From the NCBI GenBank assembly GCA_900541895.1, contig UWSI01000012.1, positions 1 through 46,854 on the forward strand: a stretch of DNA of 46,854 nucleotides, read 5' to 3'. The notes beneath the pieces were generated by a model. It did not search any database, was not told the origin of the DNA, and worked only from the letters and a program-made list of their open reading frames with translations. Within the stretch, counting starts at the first letter, position 1. Each line of letters begins with the position of its first letter. This DNA is from an uncultured Actinomyces sp. GTDB taxonomy: Bacteria; Actinomycetota; Actinomycetes; Actinomycetales; Actinomycetaceae. Shown one piece after another: positions 1 through 8,684 of the stretch. Both the position numbers and the translations under genes were made by a program.

Positions 1-947
1 TCACTCGTCACCCAAAAGAACCTCACGCGGCACCTCGCCATATCTTTTTGGGGTGCTAATCCCATACGCGAGCAGCGGTTGGTTTTTAAGCAGGGGCTCG
101 ATGTATAACCCAAGCAAGTCTTCACAGATTCCAGCTCGCTTCCCAAGATCATGCAGTGCAACGAGAATCTCATACACTGATTGTTCAGCGAAAGGCCTGT
201 AATCCCGCCGTATTCGCCTCTTTGTCTTCTGCAACGCAGGACTGTCTCGGACAGAGATGTTCCACAATCGACCATAGTGGGCAGTTCGATTACGCAGATA
301 AACGAAAGAGCGGACTTGGGAAGGTAAAACTCTTCGAGTAGTTCCCAAAGAGCTTGCCATTGCATCCAGAACTCCAGATTCACCGGACGCTTGAATCATT
401 CGCGAAAGCGTTCCAAAACTCAGTGCCTCAACCGCAACCCAAATTGGCATCCTGTCATACGCCTCAGGTGCAAAATGCGAACCTTGCTTAACCCCATCTC
501 GATAATGATCAATGAATCTTTACTCCTATCTAGATCAGACAGTATTCGTTCTTGAATCGGATCTTCATCGGCCGATGGAGGTTGTGTGAAGCCCTTTCCG
601 TAGGCAAAGGATTTTGACGGCGCAAAGTATTCACCATAGTGATGAGCAAAGCGAGTCCTCAGGAGGATCTCGCATTTTGCGAGCAACTCCTTAGAAACGC
701 TAGAGAGTTTTCTCTCCGCCTCATAGAGGCCGTAAATCCTCTCAAAACTTGTTCCATCGATAAAGGAGTCATCACCGTAGCTTGGGTCTTTCTGCCAGTA
801 CCGGAAGTAACCCGAAAGACGGTAGTAGCTCACATAGGAAAGTAATTTCTCTGCGCGGCTCTGGTCCTCAATTCGCATACCACGCCGAACGAGCAACTCA
901 AGCTGATCACCGTAGCTGAGCCACTTTTTATCTATCGAGGTATCCAT
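1..947 (-). pseudogene. Abi_2 (AbiD/AbiF-like) abortive infection protein, frameshifted
   Basis: Two overlapping frames together make one Abi family protein of about 315 residues, the usual family length. The N-terminal frame starts at an ATG at 945-947 behind an AAGGTG-like ribosome site (reads MDTSIDKKWLSYGDQLELL, then the SYYRLSGYFRYW block typical of Abi_2). It leaves frame near 511-516. The C-terminal frame carries HFAPEAYDRMPIWVAVEA followed by LSFGTLSRM, the second Abi_2 hallmark, and RNRTAHYGRLWN near the end. Restoring one base near 513 would give RSKDFIDHYRDGVKQG and rejoin the halves. Abi_2 proteins are phage-defence proteins of the abortive-infection type (family knowledge). A sequencing error cannot be excluded, so pseudogene status is probable rather than certain. 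Confidence 0.8.
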
Positions 948-967
948 CAAACAGCACCTTTGCTGGT

Positions 968-1024
968 AAAAAATGGCCCCGGTCATTTGTGCATTACCCA
1001 AAGGGAAAGAGGCCTGACCGGGGC
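968..1024 (-). terminator. Probable intrinsic terminator of the alcohol dehydrogenase gene
   Basis: Perfect 10-bp inverted repeat GCCCCGGTCA (976-985) / TGACCGGGGC (1015-1024), followed on the minus strand by a run of six T (968-973). It lies about 100 bases past the dehydrogenase stop. The 29-base loop is long, which lowers confidence. Confidence 0.55.
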
Positions 1025-1124
1025 TCTGTTAAGGCTAGTTTACAGTACATATAGCCTTCGAGGATGCAGTTTTTCTACGAGTAACCCATGCTGTGCATCA
1101 CGAAATCACAGCAGTAACCAGTTC

Positions 1125-2168
1125 CTAGAACGTCGATGTATCAATCACGAAGCGGTAGCGCACCTTTGAGGCCACAACTTTGTCATAGTCCTCGGTAATG
1201 GAATCGCCGTCGATGATCTCAATCACGGGACGCACGCCGTGCTCGGCGCAGAACTCCAGCATTTCCTGAGTTTCAGCAATGCCACCGATCTGCGACCCTG
1301 CAACGACTTTGTTTCCATTGACCACAGCTCGCATGGGGATCACCATCGGGTTCTCGGGCAAACCAACGTCAACAAAGACGCCGAAAGGCTTGAGCGCATG
1401 GATCAGTCCCGGGTAATCCAGATCATCCGCGCTCACCGTGCAGATAATGAGGTCAAAGGACGAGGCCAGTGATTCGATGGTGCCTTCTTCTGCAGTTGCA
1501 TAGAAAGCGGTGGCACCAAACTGACGCGCATCGGCTTCCTTTGAACGACCATGTGAGATCACGGAAACTTCTGCACCCATTGCGGCGGCAAGCTGAACGC
1601 CCATGTGCCCCAAGCCGCCCATACCGACAATGGCAACTTTCTTTCCCGGGCCCGCACCCCAACGCCGCAGCGGTGAATACATGGTGATCCCGGCGCACAT
1701 CAGTGGTGCAGCATGTTCCAAGGCCACAGCATCCGGTACGTGACAAGCGAAGTCTTCGCGCACCGTCATTGCCTGGGCATAGCCACCAAAAGTCGGCTTC
1801 CCATCTGGGCCCGCCCGGAACGTCCAATAGGCACGGGGGTTGTCACAGAACTGCTCGTGGCCATCGGTGCAGTATTCGCATTCCTTGCACGACCCCTGCA
1901 AACAACCAACACCGATGCGGTCCCCTACCTTGAATTTAGTTACGCCTTCGCCAACTTTGGTCACAACGCCAGAAATCTCATGTCCGCCGACGAAGGGATA
2001 GGGAATCGGTCCCCATTCACTGCGCGCAGTGTGGATATCAGAGTGGCAAATTCCCGCATATTTAATGTCGAAAAGTACTTCACCCGGTCCGGGTTCACGA
2101 ATATCAATCATCATGGGGTGATATTGCGATCGCGCATCATCACAGGCATAGGCACGGACTTGAGGCAT
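1125..2168 (-). CDS. Zinc-dependent NAD(P) alcohol dehydrogenase (cinnamyl-ADH/YahK type)
   Basis: A 347-residue medium-chain dehydrogenase that would interconvert primary alcohols and aldehydes in the cytoplasm. The start is the ATG at 2166-2168 behind AAAGGAG; the frame stays open further upstream but that part has no family similarity. Catalytic-zinc ligands appear as GICHSDIH and GGHE. The structural-zinc loop with four cysteines is CKECEYCTDGHEQFC. The Rossmann motif is VGMGGLGHMGVQ. The layout matches the YahK/AdhC/CAD group, which usually prefers NADPH and aldehyde reduction (family knowledge). The gene stands alone between a tRNA-His terminator and its own hairpin, so the neighbours do not reveal the physiological substrate. 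Confidence 0.93.
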   Translation of the reverse strand: MPQVRAYACDDARSQYHPMMIDIREPGPGEVLFDIKYAGICHSDIHTARSEWGPIPYPFVGGHEISGVVTKVGEGVTKFKVGDRIGVGCLQGSCKECEYCTDGHEQFCDNPRAYWTFRAGPDGKPTFGGYAQAMTVREDFACHVPDAVALEHAAPLMCAGITMYSPLRRWGAGPGKKVAIVGMGGLGHMGVQLAAAMGAEVSVISHGRSKEADARQFGATAFYATAEEGTIESLASSFDLIICTVSADDLDYPGLIHALKPFGVFVDVGLPENPMVIPMRAVVNGNKVVAGSQIGGIAETQEMLEFCAEHGVRPVIEIIDGDSITEDYDKVVASKVRYRFVIDTSTF

Positions 2169-2279
2169 CTGAGACTCCTTTGTTTGTCCTCCCAGCGCTG
2201 AGCACCCCCGCCACACGGCACGTGTGGGAAGCTCTCTTACGCACGCATATTGCTCACATGCTAACACTCAAAACATATG

Positions 2280-2312
2280 AAAAACCCTCAGAACCTTAGG
2301 GTTCTGAGGGTT
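2280..2312 (-). terminator. Intrinsic terminator after tRNA-His
   Basis: Perfect 13-bp stem AACCCTCAGAACC / GGTTCTGAGGGTT around a 4-base loop (2296-2299), with TTTTT directly after it on the minus strand. It lies 7 bases past the tRNA-His 3' end and upstream of the dehydrogenase ribosome site. Confidence 0.85.
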
Positions 2313-2318
2313 ATACCG

Positions 2319-2392
2319 GGTGGCTGACGGGACTCGAACCCGCGACGTCCTGGACCACAACCAGGTGCTCTACCAACTGAACTACAGCCACC
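2319..2392 (-). tRNA. tRNA-His (GTG)
   Basis: Minus strand reads GGTGGCTGTAGTTCAGTTGG, then an anticodon arm CCTGG-TTGTGGT-CCAGG with anticodon GTG, then GGGTTCGAGTCCC in the T arm and CAGCCAC closing the acceptor stem. The extra 5' G (position 2392) opposite a C discriminator is the histidine-tRNA identity feature. CCA is not encoded. Confidence 0.95.
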
Positions 2393-2543
2393 ATTGAGCG
2401 CTGCGAAAAACGCAACGGAGAAACTCTAACATCTGGGCACGCCAAGTGAGAAATCGAAAAGCGAAGCGTGGTGATTGCCACGAATAGACATCCTCCCCCG
2501 CTTCACAAGGAAACGAGGGAGGAGCAAGGACAAGATCTACATC

Positions 2544-3461
2544 TCACCAGAATGCACGGGTAGAGATCGCGTCAGCGAAGTTACCCAGAGCATCGGGTGT
2601 TGCCTCCAGGTAGAGGTCCGCGTCCACCAAGGACACCTCCATCACTCGGAAGGAGCCTTCACCATCGGGAACCAGGTCCACGCGGTTGTAGAGAAGTAGC
2701 TCATCGCGTCCCAAACGCGAACGCATGTACTCATGCAGAACCTGACGGATCTGCTCACCCCACTGCCATGTGGCGGTGTCTGCGGGACGAGCGGTCACCA
2801 CGGCCTCGTGCATGGATGGGTCTGTGACCGAAGAGGGGTGCAAAACCGCGCGCTTCTCAACTGCGTGGGACAGCAGACCATTGAAGAAGACCAGGGAAAC
2901 CTCGCCGTGGACGTCGATATCTTCTAGGTAGCGCTGAAGCATCACGGAACGGCCTTCATCAAGCAGTTCCATGGTTTGAGCCAAAGCTGCTTGACGCTGT
3001 GAGGTGTCGATAGCGGTGTAACGACCGATATCGCGCACACCCGAAGAAACCGCAGGCTTTACAACGAAGTCGCCCAAAGCCGGGAAGCGCGAGTGAACTT
3101 GATGCTTCGAAAAACCGTGCGAGGGCTCAAGCCACGTCGTAGGAATAACAGGAAGCCCCAGGGCCTCCAAATCCTTCATGTAGTGCTTGTCAGTGTTCCA
3201 GTCCATGACATCTGCGTGGTTGAGCAGACGCGGCACTGAATTTGCCCAGTTAATAAATTCCTGGCGCTGCGTTGCGTAATCCGAAACGGATCGGATCACG
3301 CAGACCCCCGCTGCGTCCCAATCGACCGTGGGATCATTCCAAATAGCAATCTGGGGGTCCATTCCGCGCTCTGCAAGAGCGTCAGGAAGTCCACTTTCAT
3401 CGGAGAAAAGTTCGGGCATATTCTCCGAGGTGACAAGGGTAACCTTGGGTTTTTTCGTCAT
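2544..3461 (-). CDS. ATP-grasp domain protein of unknown substrate
   Basis: 305 residues, ATG start, only 9 bases after the ddl stop, so almost certainly co-transcribed with ddl. Residues around 90-130 (NTDKHYMKDLEALGLPVIPT) and 140-160 (FPALGDFVVKPAVSSG) look like the hinge and ATP-binding core of ATP-grasp ligases. A late VMEVSLVDADLYL resembles the metal-binding E-x-N region, though the canonical Asn is not evident. Related proteins include the DcsG-type ligase of cycloserine synthesis and glutathione-synthetase-like enzymes (from memory). ATP-grasp enzymes join a carboxylate to an amine or thiol through an acyl-phosphate. Position beside ddl hints at a cell-wall or amino-acid-conjugation role, but the substrate cannot be read from sequence. 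Confidence 0.8.
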   Translation of the reverse strand: MTKKPKVTLVTSENMPELFSDESGLPDALAERGMDPQIAIWNDPTVDWDAAGVCVIRSVSDYATQRQEFINWANSVPRLLNHADVMDWNTDKHYMKDLEALGLPVIPTTWLEPSHGFSKHQVHSRFPALGDFVVKPAVSSGVRDIGRYTAIDTSQRQAALAQTMELLDEGRSVMLQRYLEDIDVHGEVSLVFFNGLLSHAVEKRAVLHPSSVTDPSMHEAVVTARPADTATWQWGEQIRQVLHEYMRSRLGRDELLLYNRVDLVPDGEGSFRVMEVSLVDADLYLEATPDALGNFADAISTRAFW

Positions 3462-3470
3462 AAAAATATC

Positions 3471-4607
3471 TTACCTTAGTCCCAAGGGTCGGCTCATGGC
3501 TTCCTCTAACAGGGAGGTCACCAATTCGGTGTAGCTCAATCCAGCTTCGCCCCACACACGCGGATATAGCGACAAACGAGTAAAGCCGGGCATGGTGTTC
3601 ACTTCATTCACGATAATCTCGTGGGTTGCATCGTTATAGAAGAAATCGACACGGGCCAGACCCTCGCATTCCAAGGCCTCGAAAGCCTTGAGTGCTGTTT
3701 CTTGAATACGAGCCGCGTCTTCTTCTGGAACATCCGCCGGGCACATCAAGGAAATGGCATCGGTATCGACATACTTCAGGGCGTAGTCGTAGAACTCGCC
3801 TTCAGGAACACCGATTTCACCCAGAGGCGCAGCCATCGAATCGCCACCCGCAGGAACGCGTACCCCGCACTCGACCTCACGACCATAGGCCATCGCCTCG
3901 ACGATGATTCGCGGATCGTTTGCGGCCGCTTCCTTGATGGCAAGGTCCAGCTGATCAGGGGAATCCACGCGCGAAATCCCAACCGACGAACCACCTCGAG
4001 TCGGTTTAACAAAGACTGGGAAGCCCAAAGCTTCAATCCGTGAGCGCACCTCCTGGGGATCGCGGGACCACTCTTTCTCGGTCACCAATTCCCACCGTCC
4101 GACTGCAATCCCCGCCTCGGCAAGGACAGTCTTCGTTAAGTGCTTATCCATTGAAACCGCGCTGGACGTCACACCACAGCCGACGTAACGGACATTCGCC
4201 ATCTCGAAGAGACCCTGGATCGTTCCGTCTTCGCCATAAGGACCGTGCAGAAGCGGAAGCACAACATCGATAACACCCAGATCTTCAACACTGACAATCC
4301 GAGCATCATCGTCTTCGGGAGTGCGGTCGTAGGTAGTTTCAACCAAACGAGCAAGGCCAGGAAGCAGGCTCACGCGACTGAGTCCCGGCTCAATAGTCGT
4401 ATTCGAGGCCGTGCGCAGATCGACAAGCTCAGGCTTGCTATCGACGTGCACCCATTGGCCGTCTCGGGTGATTCCAACCGCAAGCACATCGAAGCGTTCG
4501 CGATCAATCGCATGAAGAACACCGGCAGCGGTCGCACAGGACACCAGGTGCTCACTGGAGCGTCCGCCGAAAACGACAAGGACGCGAGGACGTTTGACTT
4601 CACTCAT
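3471..4607 (-). CDS. ddl: D-alanine--D-alanine ligase
   Basis: 378 residues, starting at the ATG at 4605-4607 (MSEVKRPRVLVVFGGRSSEH); a longer frame to 4637 adds no conserved sequence. Makes the D-Ala-D-Ala dipeptide of peptidoglycan in the cytoplasm. Visible family motifs: LLHGPYGEDGTIQG, FPVFVKPTRGGSSVGIS, LARVDFFYND and NEVNTMPGFT. The omega-loop EFYDYALKY has the Tyr typical of true D-Ala-D-Ala ligases, not of the D-lactate (VanA) type. First gene of a two-gene unit with the ATP-grasp protein; divergent from the lipoprotein gene at 4797. Confidence 0.96.
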   Translation of the reverse strand: MSEVKRPRVLVVFGGRSSEHLVSCATAAGVLHAIDRERFDVLAVGITRDGQWVHVDSKPELVDLRTASNTTIEPGLSRVSLLPGLARLVETTYDRTPEDDDARIVSVEDLGVIDVVLPLLHGPYGEDGTIQGLFEMANVRYVGCGVTSSAVSMDKHLTKTVLAEAGIAVGRWELVTEKEWSRDPQEVRSRIEALGFPVFVKPTRGGSSVGISRVDSPDQLDLAIKEAAANDPRIIVEAMAYGREVECGVRVPAGGDSMAAPLGEIGVPEGEFYDYALKYVDTDAISLMCPADVPEEDAARIQETALKAFEALECEGLARVDFFYNDATHEIIVNEVNTMPGFTRLSLYPRVWGEAGLSYTELVTSLLEEAMSRPLGLR

Positions 4608-4796
4608 GGCCTCAACCCTACCGCGTGGCCAGCCCATCCCGTCGCTCTTCTCATGCCCGCGTCATTCGATGTTGAACACACTCAGGGTTTCAATCCGGTA
4701 TCGACTTTGCCAAAGGTCAAGGTTTCACTCCCCGACGCAGTCTGCCCCCATTAGGATGAGGGAAGTCAAACTCGTAGATCGCTCAAGGAGGAGATC

Positions 4797-5417
4797 GTGA
4801 AGGCGCACCATTTTTCATCTCTATGCGCACTAGTCCTTCTAGCCACGCTCAGCGGATGCTCCCCGACTCCCGCGCCCTCGGCAAACAGCTCAGCTACGGC
4901 CTCGGCAAGCGAAAGCGCGTCTTCCTCCCCCACTCCCGAGGCCACGCCCTCTTCCAGCCCTACTCTTGAGAATCGGGAAGAAATTCCCTCGCGGAAGGCA
5001 TCCCTCACGCAGGGCAAAGAGGACGCTAATCACGCACCGGTCTTTCACGACCTGCGCGTCGGTGAGCACGATACTTTCTACAGGGTCGTCGTTGAGTTCA
5101 CGGGAAGCGACGATGTGGGATGGCAAGGCGGGTGGACGACTTCCCCAGCAACCCAGGGTAAAGGCGATCCAATTGATCTAGGGACGCCAATTTACCTTGA
5201 GTTGTCCTTGGAAGGCGGAGCCATGCCCGTCAGCGAAGAACTCCAAAAAGACTACTACAAGGGCGAAAAAACCAAGGAAGTCGGGCCAATTCGCGTACGC
5301 GAAGACGGAAGCTTTGAGGCAAATACGCATATCGTGATTGGAATGGATCACAAGCGCGAGGTGACTTTGAGCGCGCTCAGCAACCCCTCGCGCGTGGTGA
5401 TTGATATCGCGAAGTAA
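4797..5417 (+). CDS. Secreted lipoprotein with an AMIN-like domain
   Basis: 206 residues, GTG start at 4797 preceded by a strong AAGGAGGAG at 4784-4792. The N-terminus is a lipoprotein signal peptide with the lipobox LSGC (Cys about residue 21). A roughly 45-residue linker rich in Ser, Pro, Ala and Thr follows, then a beta-rich domain starting at APVFHDLRVGEHDTFYRVVV and ending SNPSRVVIDIA, the pattern of AMIN-like domains in actinobacterial lipoproteins. AMIN domains are thought to bind cell-wall components, so a surface or peptidoglycan-associated role fits, but no catalytic residues are visible. It occupies the place near ddl where other actinobacteria carry a different secreted protein (DUF3515), which is not what this is. 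Confidence 0.82.
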   Translation: MKAHHFSSLCALVLLATLSGCSPTPAPSANSSATASASESASSSPTPEATPSSSPTLENREEIPSRKASLTQGKEDANHAPVFHDLRVGEHDTFYRVVVEFTGSDDVGWQGGWTTSPATQGKGDPIDLGTPIYLELSLEGGAMPVSEELQKDYYKGEKTKEVGPIRVREDGSFEANTHIVIGMDHKREVTLSALSNPSRVVIDIAK

Positions 5418-5429
5418 GAAGTAAGGGGT

Positions 5430-6152
5430 TTAGATCTCCACCCGTTTCTTCAGTTTGCGATCCCACACGCCCTGCGGGGCATCTTCTCCGCGAAGAGCAG
5501 CAACCTGATCAATCATCGTGCGCTGAATACGTACGGTTGCTTCATCAACAGCGTGATGATCAGCAGAACCGGTGTCATGGCGAAGGTCATCCAGGTCGAT
5601 TGGCTGGCCAATGTGGACACTCACTTTGCGTTGGGGACGAAAATCGATCAGCGCCGATCCCGAACGCATAATTTTTTGCTCTCCCCAGTGGATGAAGGGA
5701 ATAACATCAACCCCCGTGTCCAGAGCAAGACGCGCCGCACCGGTCTTAATGCGCATCGGCCACTCTTCAGGGTCAGTGGTCAAGGTGCCTTCGGGGTAAA
5801 TTGCCACGCATTCGCCATCGCGAAGTGCCTTCGCTGCCGAGGCCAAAATCGCCCCCGGTTCCTTCGACTTTCGATCGACCGGAAGCAGTTGCATCCGACG
5901 CATGGCCCCACCCAAAAGCGGGACCTTGAATAGCTCTGACTTGGCCATAATGCGCACGGGAACGTCCGCTTTCATCATGACCCACAGTAAACAGACCGCA
6001 TCAATGTTTGACAGGTGATTACATACCAGCAGGTATCCGCGGTCCTTGGGGAGATTTTCAAGACCCTGGACGTCAATCTTCATCCACGGGACCATAAAGC
6101 TGCGGAAAACGCCTCGCGCGAAACGGTAGAAACCTGTGAGTCGGTGAGTCAT
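5430..6152 (-). CDS. plsC: 1-acyl-sn-glycerol-3-phosphate acyltransferase
   Basis: 240 residues. Transfers an acyl chain to the sn-2 position of lysophosphatidic acid, at the inner face of the membrane. The acyltransferase HX4D motif is CNHLSNIDAV and the substrate-binding block is YPEGTLT, in the usual spacing. Between them, SELFKVPLLGGAMRRM matches block II of the family. The stop lies 12 bases from the convergent lipoprotein stop. Upstream on the same strand are the lipid kinase and murA, giving an envelope-synthesis cluster. Confidence 0.92.
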   Translation of the reverse strand: MTHRLTGFYRFARGVFRSFMVPWMKIDVQGLENLPKDRGYLLVCNHLSNIDAVCLLWVMMKADVPVRIMAKSELFKVPLLGGAMRRMQLLPVDRKSKEPGAILASAAKALRDGECVAIYPEGTLTTDPEEWPMRIKTGAARLALDTGVDVIPFIHWGEQKIMRSGSALIDFRPQRKVSVHIGQPIDLDDLRHDTGSADHHAVDEATVRIQRTMIDQVAALRGEDAPQGVWDRKLKKRVEI

Positions 6153-6240
6153 GTGTGTAGTTTATCCAAGCAAGGTGCTGGGGCCAAAGATCAACAAGAC
6201 AGCTGGGACAAGCAACAAGTTCGCGCTAACTGCCACGGCT

Positions 6241-7245
6241 TTAAACAAAGACGCGAAAAACCTCAGGGCTGACCGAGATTTCAAGTGGCCCTTCTCCCAC
6301 GTGGTCGCCATCTCCCATTGCAACTAACCCGGTACTCTCCCAGATCTTGACGCTGGTGACCTGTTCGACGTGAAGGATCGGATCATCGACTTTTCGCATT
6401 GCAAGAACCCGTGCAAGAACGCGGATCGCGTGGCGCTTCGGTACCGGGTCCACGGTGAGAAGTTCCAGACAACCGTCACTGGGATTGGAACTGGGAACAA
6501 TATTGATCCCACCTCCAAACCATCCGGAATTAGAGACGGAAACAAGCCACCCCCGGATTCGCCTTCGCGTCCCATCTACCTCTATTTCCATAGTTTTGGG
6601 CTGGAACTGCTGAAGGGCGCGCAAGGCCCCCCAAGCGTAAGCGAAAGTACCCGAGGCAATAGATGTGTCATTTGCGATCTGGTTCGCCAAAGCATCTAAG
6701 CCGAAAGACACGATTCCCAGCACCTGAGCCGGTTTTTCTTCGAGGTCATTGCCTTCGAGGTCCTTGCCAGGCGAGGGTGGCCGCTGCCCGGCGGCATCTT
6801 GCCCGTCATTGCCCCTATTGAGCGCGCGCACCTGCATAGCGTCGATGCCTCTGATCCGAGGATGCTCCCCCGCGTCCTCAGCGCAGATTTCCGAGGCCGT
6901 TGGTAGGCTCCGCACATGCGCGACCGCGTCAGTCCCAATTCCAAGGCAACGGCACAGATCATTTCCTCTTCCTCCGGGAAGAGGAATCACCACTCCACCG
7001 CGCGCCCCAACCTGAGTAGCAATGCGAGCGATGTAGCCATCGCCACCTAATACTGCAACCCAGTGATTGGTGCATGCTGCCGCCAAAGCTGCCGGATCAT
7101 CCGAGCGGTGGGTGACTCGAACGTCGACGTTCCATCCTTGGGAGCGTAAAAGTGCCGCTACCTTGGGAGCTCGACGTAGCGCGCGACCTTTCCCGGAAAG
7201 GGCGGAGACAAATAGCTTCAGTTTGGGCTGGGATGGCTGATCCAC
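6241..7245 (-). CDS. Diacylglycerol kinase family lipid kinase
   Basis: 334 residues with a GTG start at 7243-7245 behind GAAGG, 23 bases after the murA stop. The diacylglycerol kinase catalytic signature is visible as VAVLGGDGYIARIA and PLPGGRGNDLCRCLG, and the second half (WGALRALQQF, SNSGWFGGGINIVPSSNPSDG) fits the DAGK/YegS/BmrU accessory domain. The family phosphorylates a lipid hydroxyl (diacylglycerol or a related lipid) with ATP. A stretch around residues 150-170, rich in Gly, Asn, Asp and Pro, is an insertion relative to the typical family core. Whether it recycles diacylglycerol or acts on another lipid is not decided by sequence. Confidence 0.88.
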   Translation of the reverse strand: MDQPSQPKLKLFVSALSGKGRALRRAPKVAALLRSQGWNVDVRVTHRSDDPAALAAACTNHWVAVLGGDGYIARIATQVGARGGVVIPLPGGRGNDLCRCLGIGTDAVAHVRSLPTASEICAEDAGEHPRIRGIDAMQVRALNRGNDGQDAAGQRPPSPGKDLEGNDLEEKPAQVLGIVSFGLDALANQIANDTSIASGTFAYAWGALRALQQFQPKTMEIEVDGTRRRIRGWLVSVSNSGWFGGGINIVPSSNPSDGCLELLTVDPVPKRHAIRVLARVLAMRKVDDPILHVEQVTSVKIWESTGLVAMGDGDHVGEGPLEISVSPEVFRVFV

Positions 7246-7268
7246 GACTGCGGCCTTCGAGAGGTGCG

Positions 7269-8591
7269 TCAGTCTTCGTATTCCACGCGAGCATTGAGCT
7301 CACGAAGCTTGCGAATAAAATGTTCGTAGCCGCGAGAAATGACATCAATCCCTGACACAGTCGATGTACCAGTTGCGGTCAAGGCTGCAATCAGGTGTGA
7401 GAATCCGCCGCGCAGATCCGGAACGACAATATCAGCTGCGTGCAGCGGAGTCGGTCCCGAAATAACTGCTGAGTGGTAGTAGTTTTTCTGGCCAAAACGA
7501 CAGGGTGTTCCACCCAAGCACTCGCGATACACCTGGATATTTGCGCCCATCTGACGCAGTGCTGAGGTAAAACCAAAACGGTTTTCGTACACCGTCTCGT
7601 GGACGATCGATAGTCCTTCTGCTTGAGTAAGGGCGACAACCAGCGGTTGCTGCCAGTCGGTCATGAAGCCGGGGTGAACCGCGGTTTCCAGGGCGATGGA
7701 GTGGAGTTCGCCGCCGGGGTGGTAGAAACGAATACCTTCTGAATCGATATCAAACGCGCCACCGACCTTTCGGAAAGTATTGAGGAAGGTCGTCATATCT
7801 GGCTGATGCGCGCCCCGAACGTAAATATCACCTCGGGTCGCAAGAGCTGCAGCGCCCCAAGAGGCGGCCTCGATACGATCAGGGAGAGCGGTGTGGCGGT
7901 ACCCGCTCAGGGACTCCACACCCTCAATGCGGATGGTGCGGTCAGTGTCGACAGAAATAATGGCGCCCATCTTCTGCAAAACATTGATGAGGTCCATGAT
8001 TTCAGGCTCGATGGCAGCGCCCTTCAGCGTGGTAATTCCATCGTTGCGAACCGCAGTCAGCAGAGTCTGCTCGGTTGCGCCAACGGAAGGGAAAGGCAGC
8101 TCGATAATCGCACCGTGGAGACCGGACGTAGGACGCTTGATATGAACCCCTTCGGGCTGCTTATCAACGATTGCACCGAACTTACGCAGAGTTTCCAGGT
8201 GGAAGTCGATGGGACGGCCACCAATTGCGCAGCCACCCAGCTCAGGAATGAAAGCTTCACCCAGCTGATGAAGAAGCGGGCCACAGAACAAGATCGGGAT
8301 GCGCGAGGCCCCGGCAAGTGTGTCGATATCAGAACGTGAAGCAACACGTACCTGCGAAGGATCCATCCGCAGCGAACCGCGTTCTTGGTCGTAATCAACC
8401 TTGACGCCGTGAAGGGCAAGGAGGTCAGATACGACGTCGACGTCACGAATCAAGGGAACGTTGTACAGCTCGGAGGGAGTATCTGCGAGCAGTGACGCAA
8501 CCATTGCTTTGGGGACAAAGTTCTTCGCCCCGCGGACGGTAATGGTCCCCTCAAGGGGGTGGCCACCTTCAACTCGAAGTTTCGAGGACAT
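7269..8591 (-). CDS. murA: UDP-N-acetylglucosamine 1-carboxyvinyltransferase
   Basis: 440 residues, ATG at 8589-8591 behind AGGAGAG. Catalyses the first committed step of peptidoglycan synthesis, adding enolpyruvate from PEP to UDP-GlcNAc. The catalytic cysteine loop ELGGCAIGGRPIDFH retains Cys, so the enzyme should be fosfomycin-sensitive by family rules (mycobacterial MurA has Asp there). Other family blocks include GAKNFVPKAM near the N-terminus and PDRIEAASW and DLRGGFSHLIAAL later. Lies between leuD and the lipid kinase, same strand, with its own likely promoter in 8592-8637. Confidence 0.96.
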   Translation of the reverse strand: MSSKLRVEGGHPLEGTITVRGAKNFVPKAMVASLLADTPSELYNVPLIRDVDVVSDLLALHGVKVDYDQERGSLRMDPSQVRVASRSDIDTLAGASRIPILFCGPLLHQLGEAFIPELGGCAIGGRPIDFHLETLRKFGAIVDKQPEGVHIKRPTSGLHGAIIELPFPSVGATEQTLLTAVRNDGITTLKGAAIEPEIMDLINVLQKMGAIISVDTDRTIRIEGVESLSGYRHTALPDRIEAASWGAAALATRGDIYVRGAHQPDMTTFLNTFRKVGGAFDIDSEGIRFYHPGGELHSIALETAVHPGFMTDWQQPLVVALTQAEGLSIVHETVYENRFGFTSALRQMGANIQVYRECLGGTPCRFGQKNYYHSAVISGPTPLHAADIVVPDLRGGFSHLIAALTATGTSTVSGIDVISRGYEHFIRKLRELNARVEYED

Positions 8592-8637
8592 AGTGATGCT
8601 CTCCTAGCTGTCGACTTCTGTGACCACTTTAGAGCAG

Positions 8638-8679
8638 CACGCCCTCATCTGCGTGCGCTTAACGCATCTTGAGGGCGTG
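8638..8679 (-). terminator. Strong hairpin after leuD
   Basis: CACGCCCTCA (8638-8647) pairs perfectly with TGAGGGCGTG (8670-8679), with an inner TGCGT/ACGCA helix. It sits 6 bases past the leuD stop codon and before murA. There is no T run, so it may be a U-less terminator or an RNA-stabilising 3' hairpin. Confidence 0.6.
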
Positions 8680-8684
8680 GCGAA

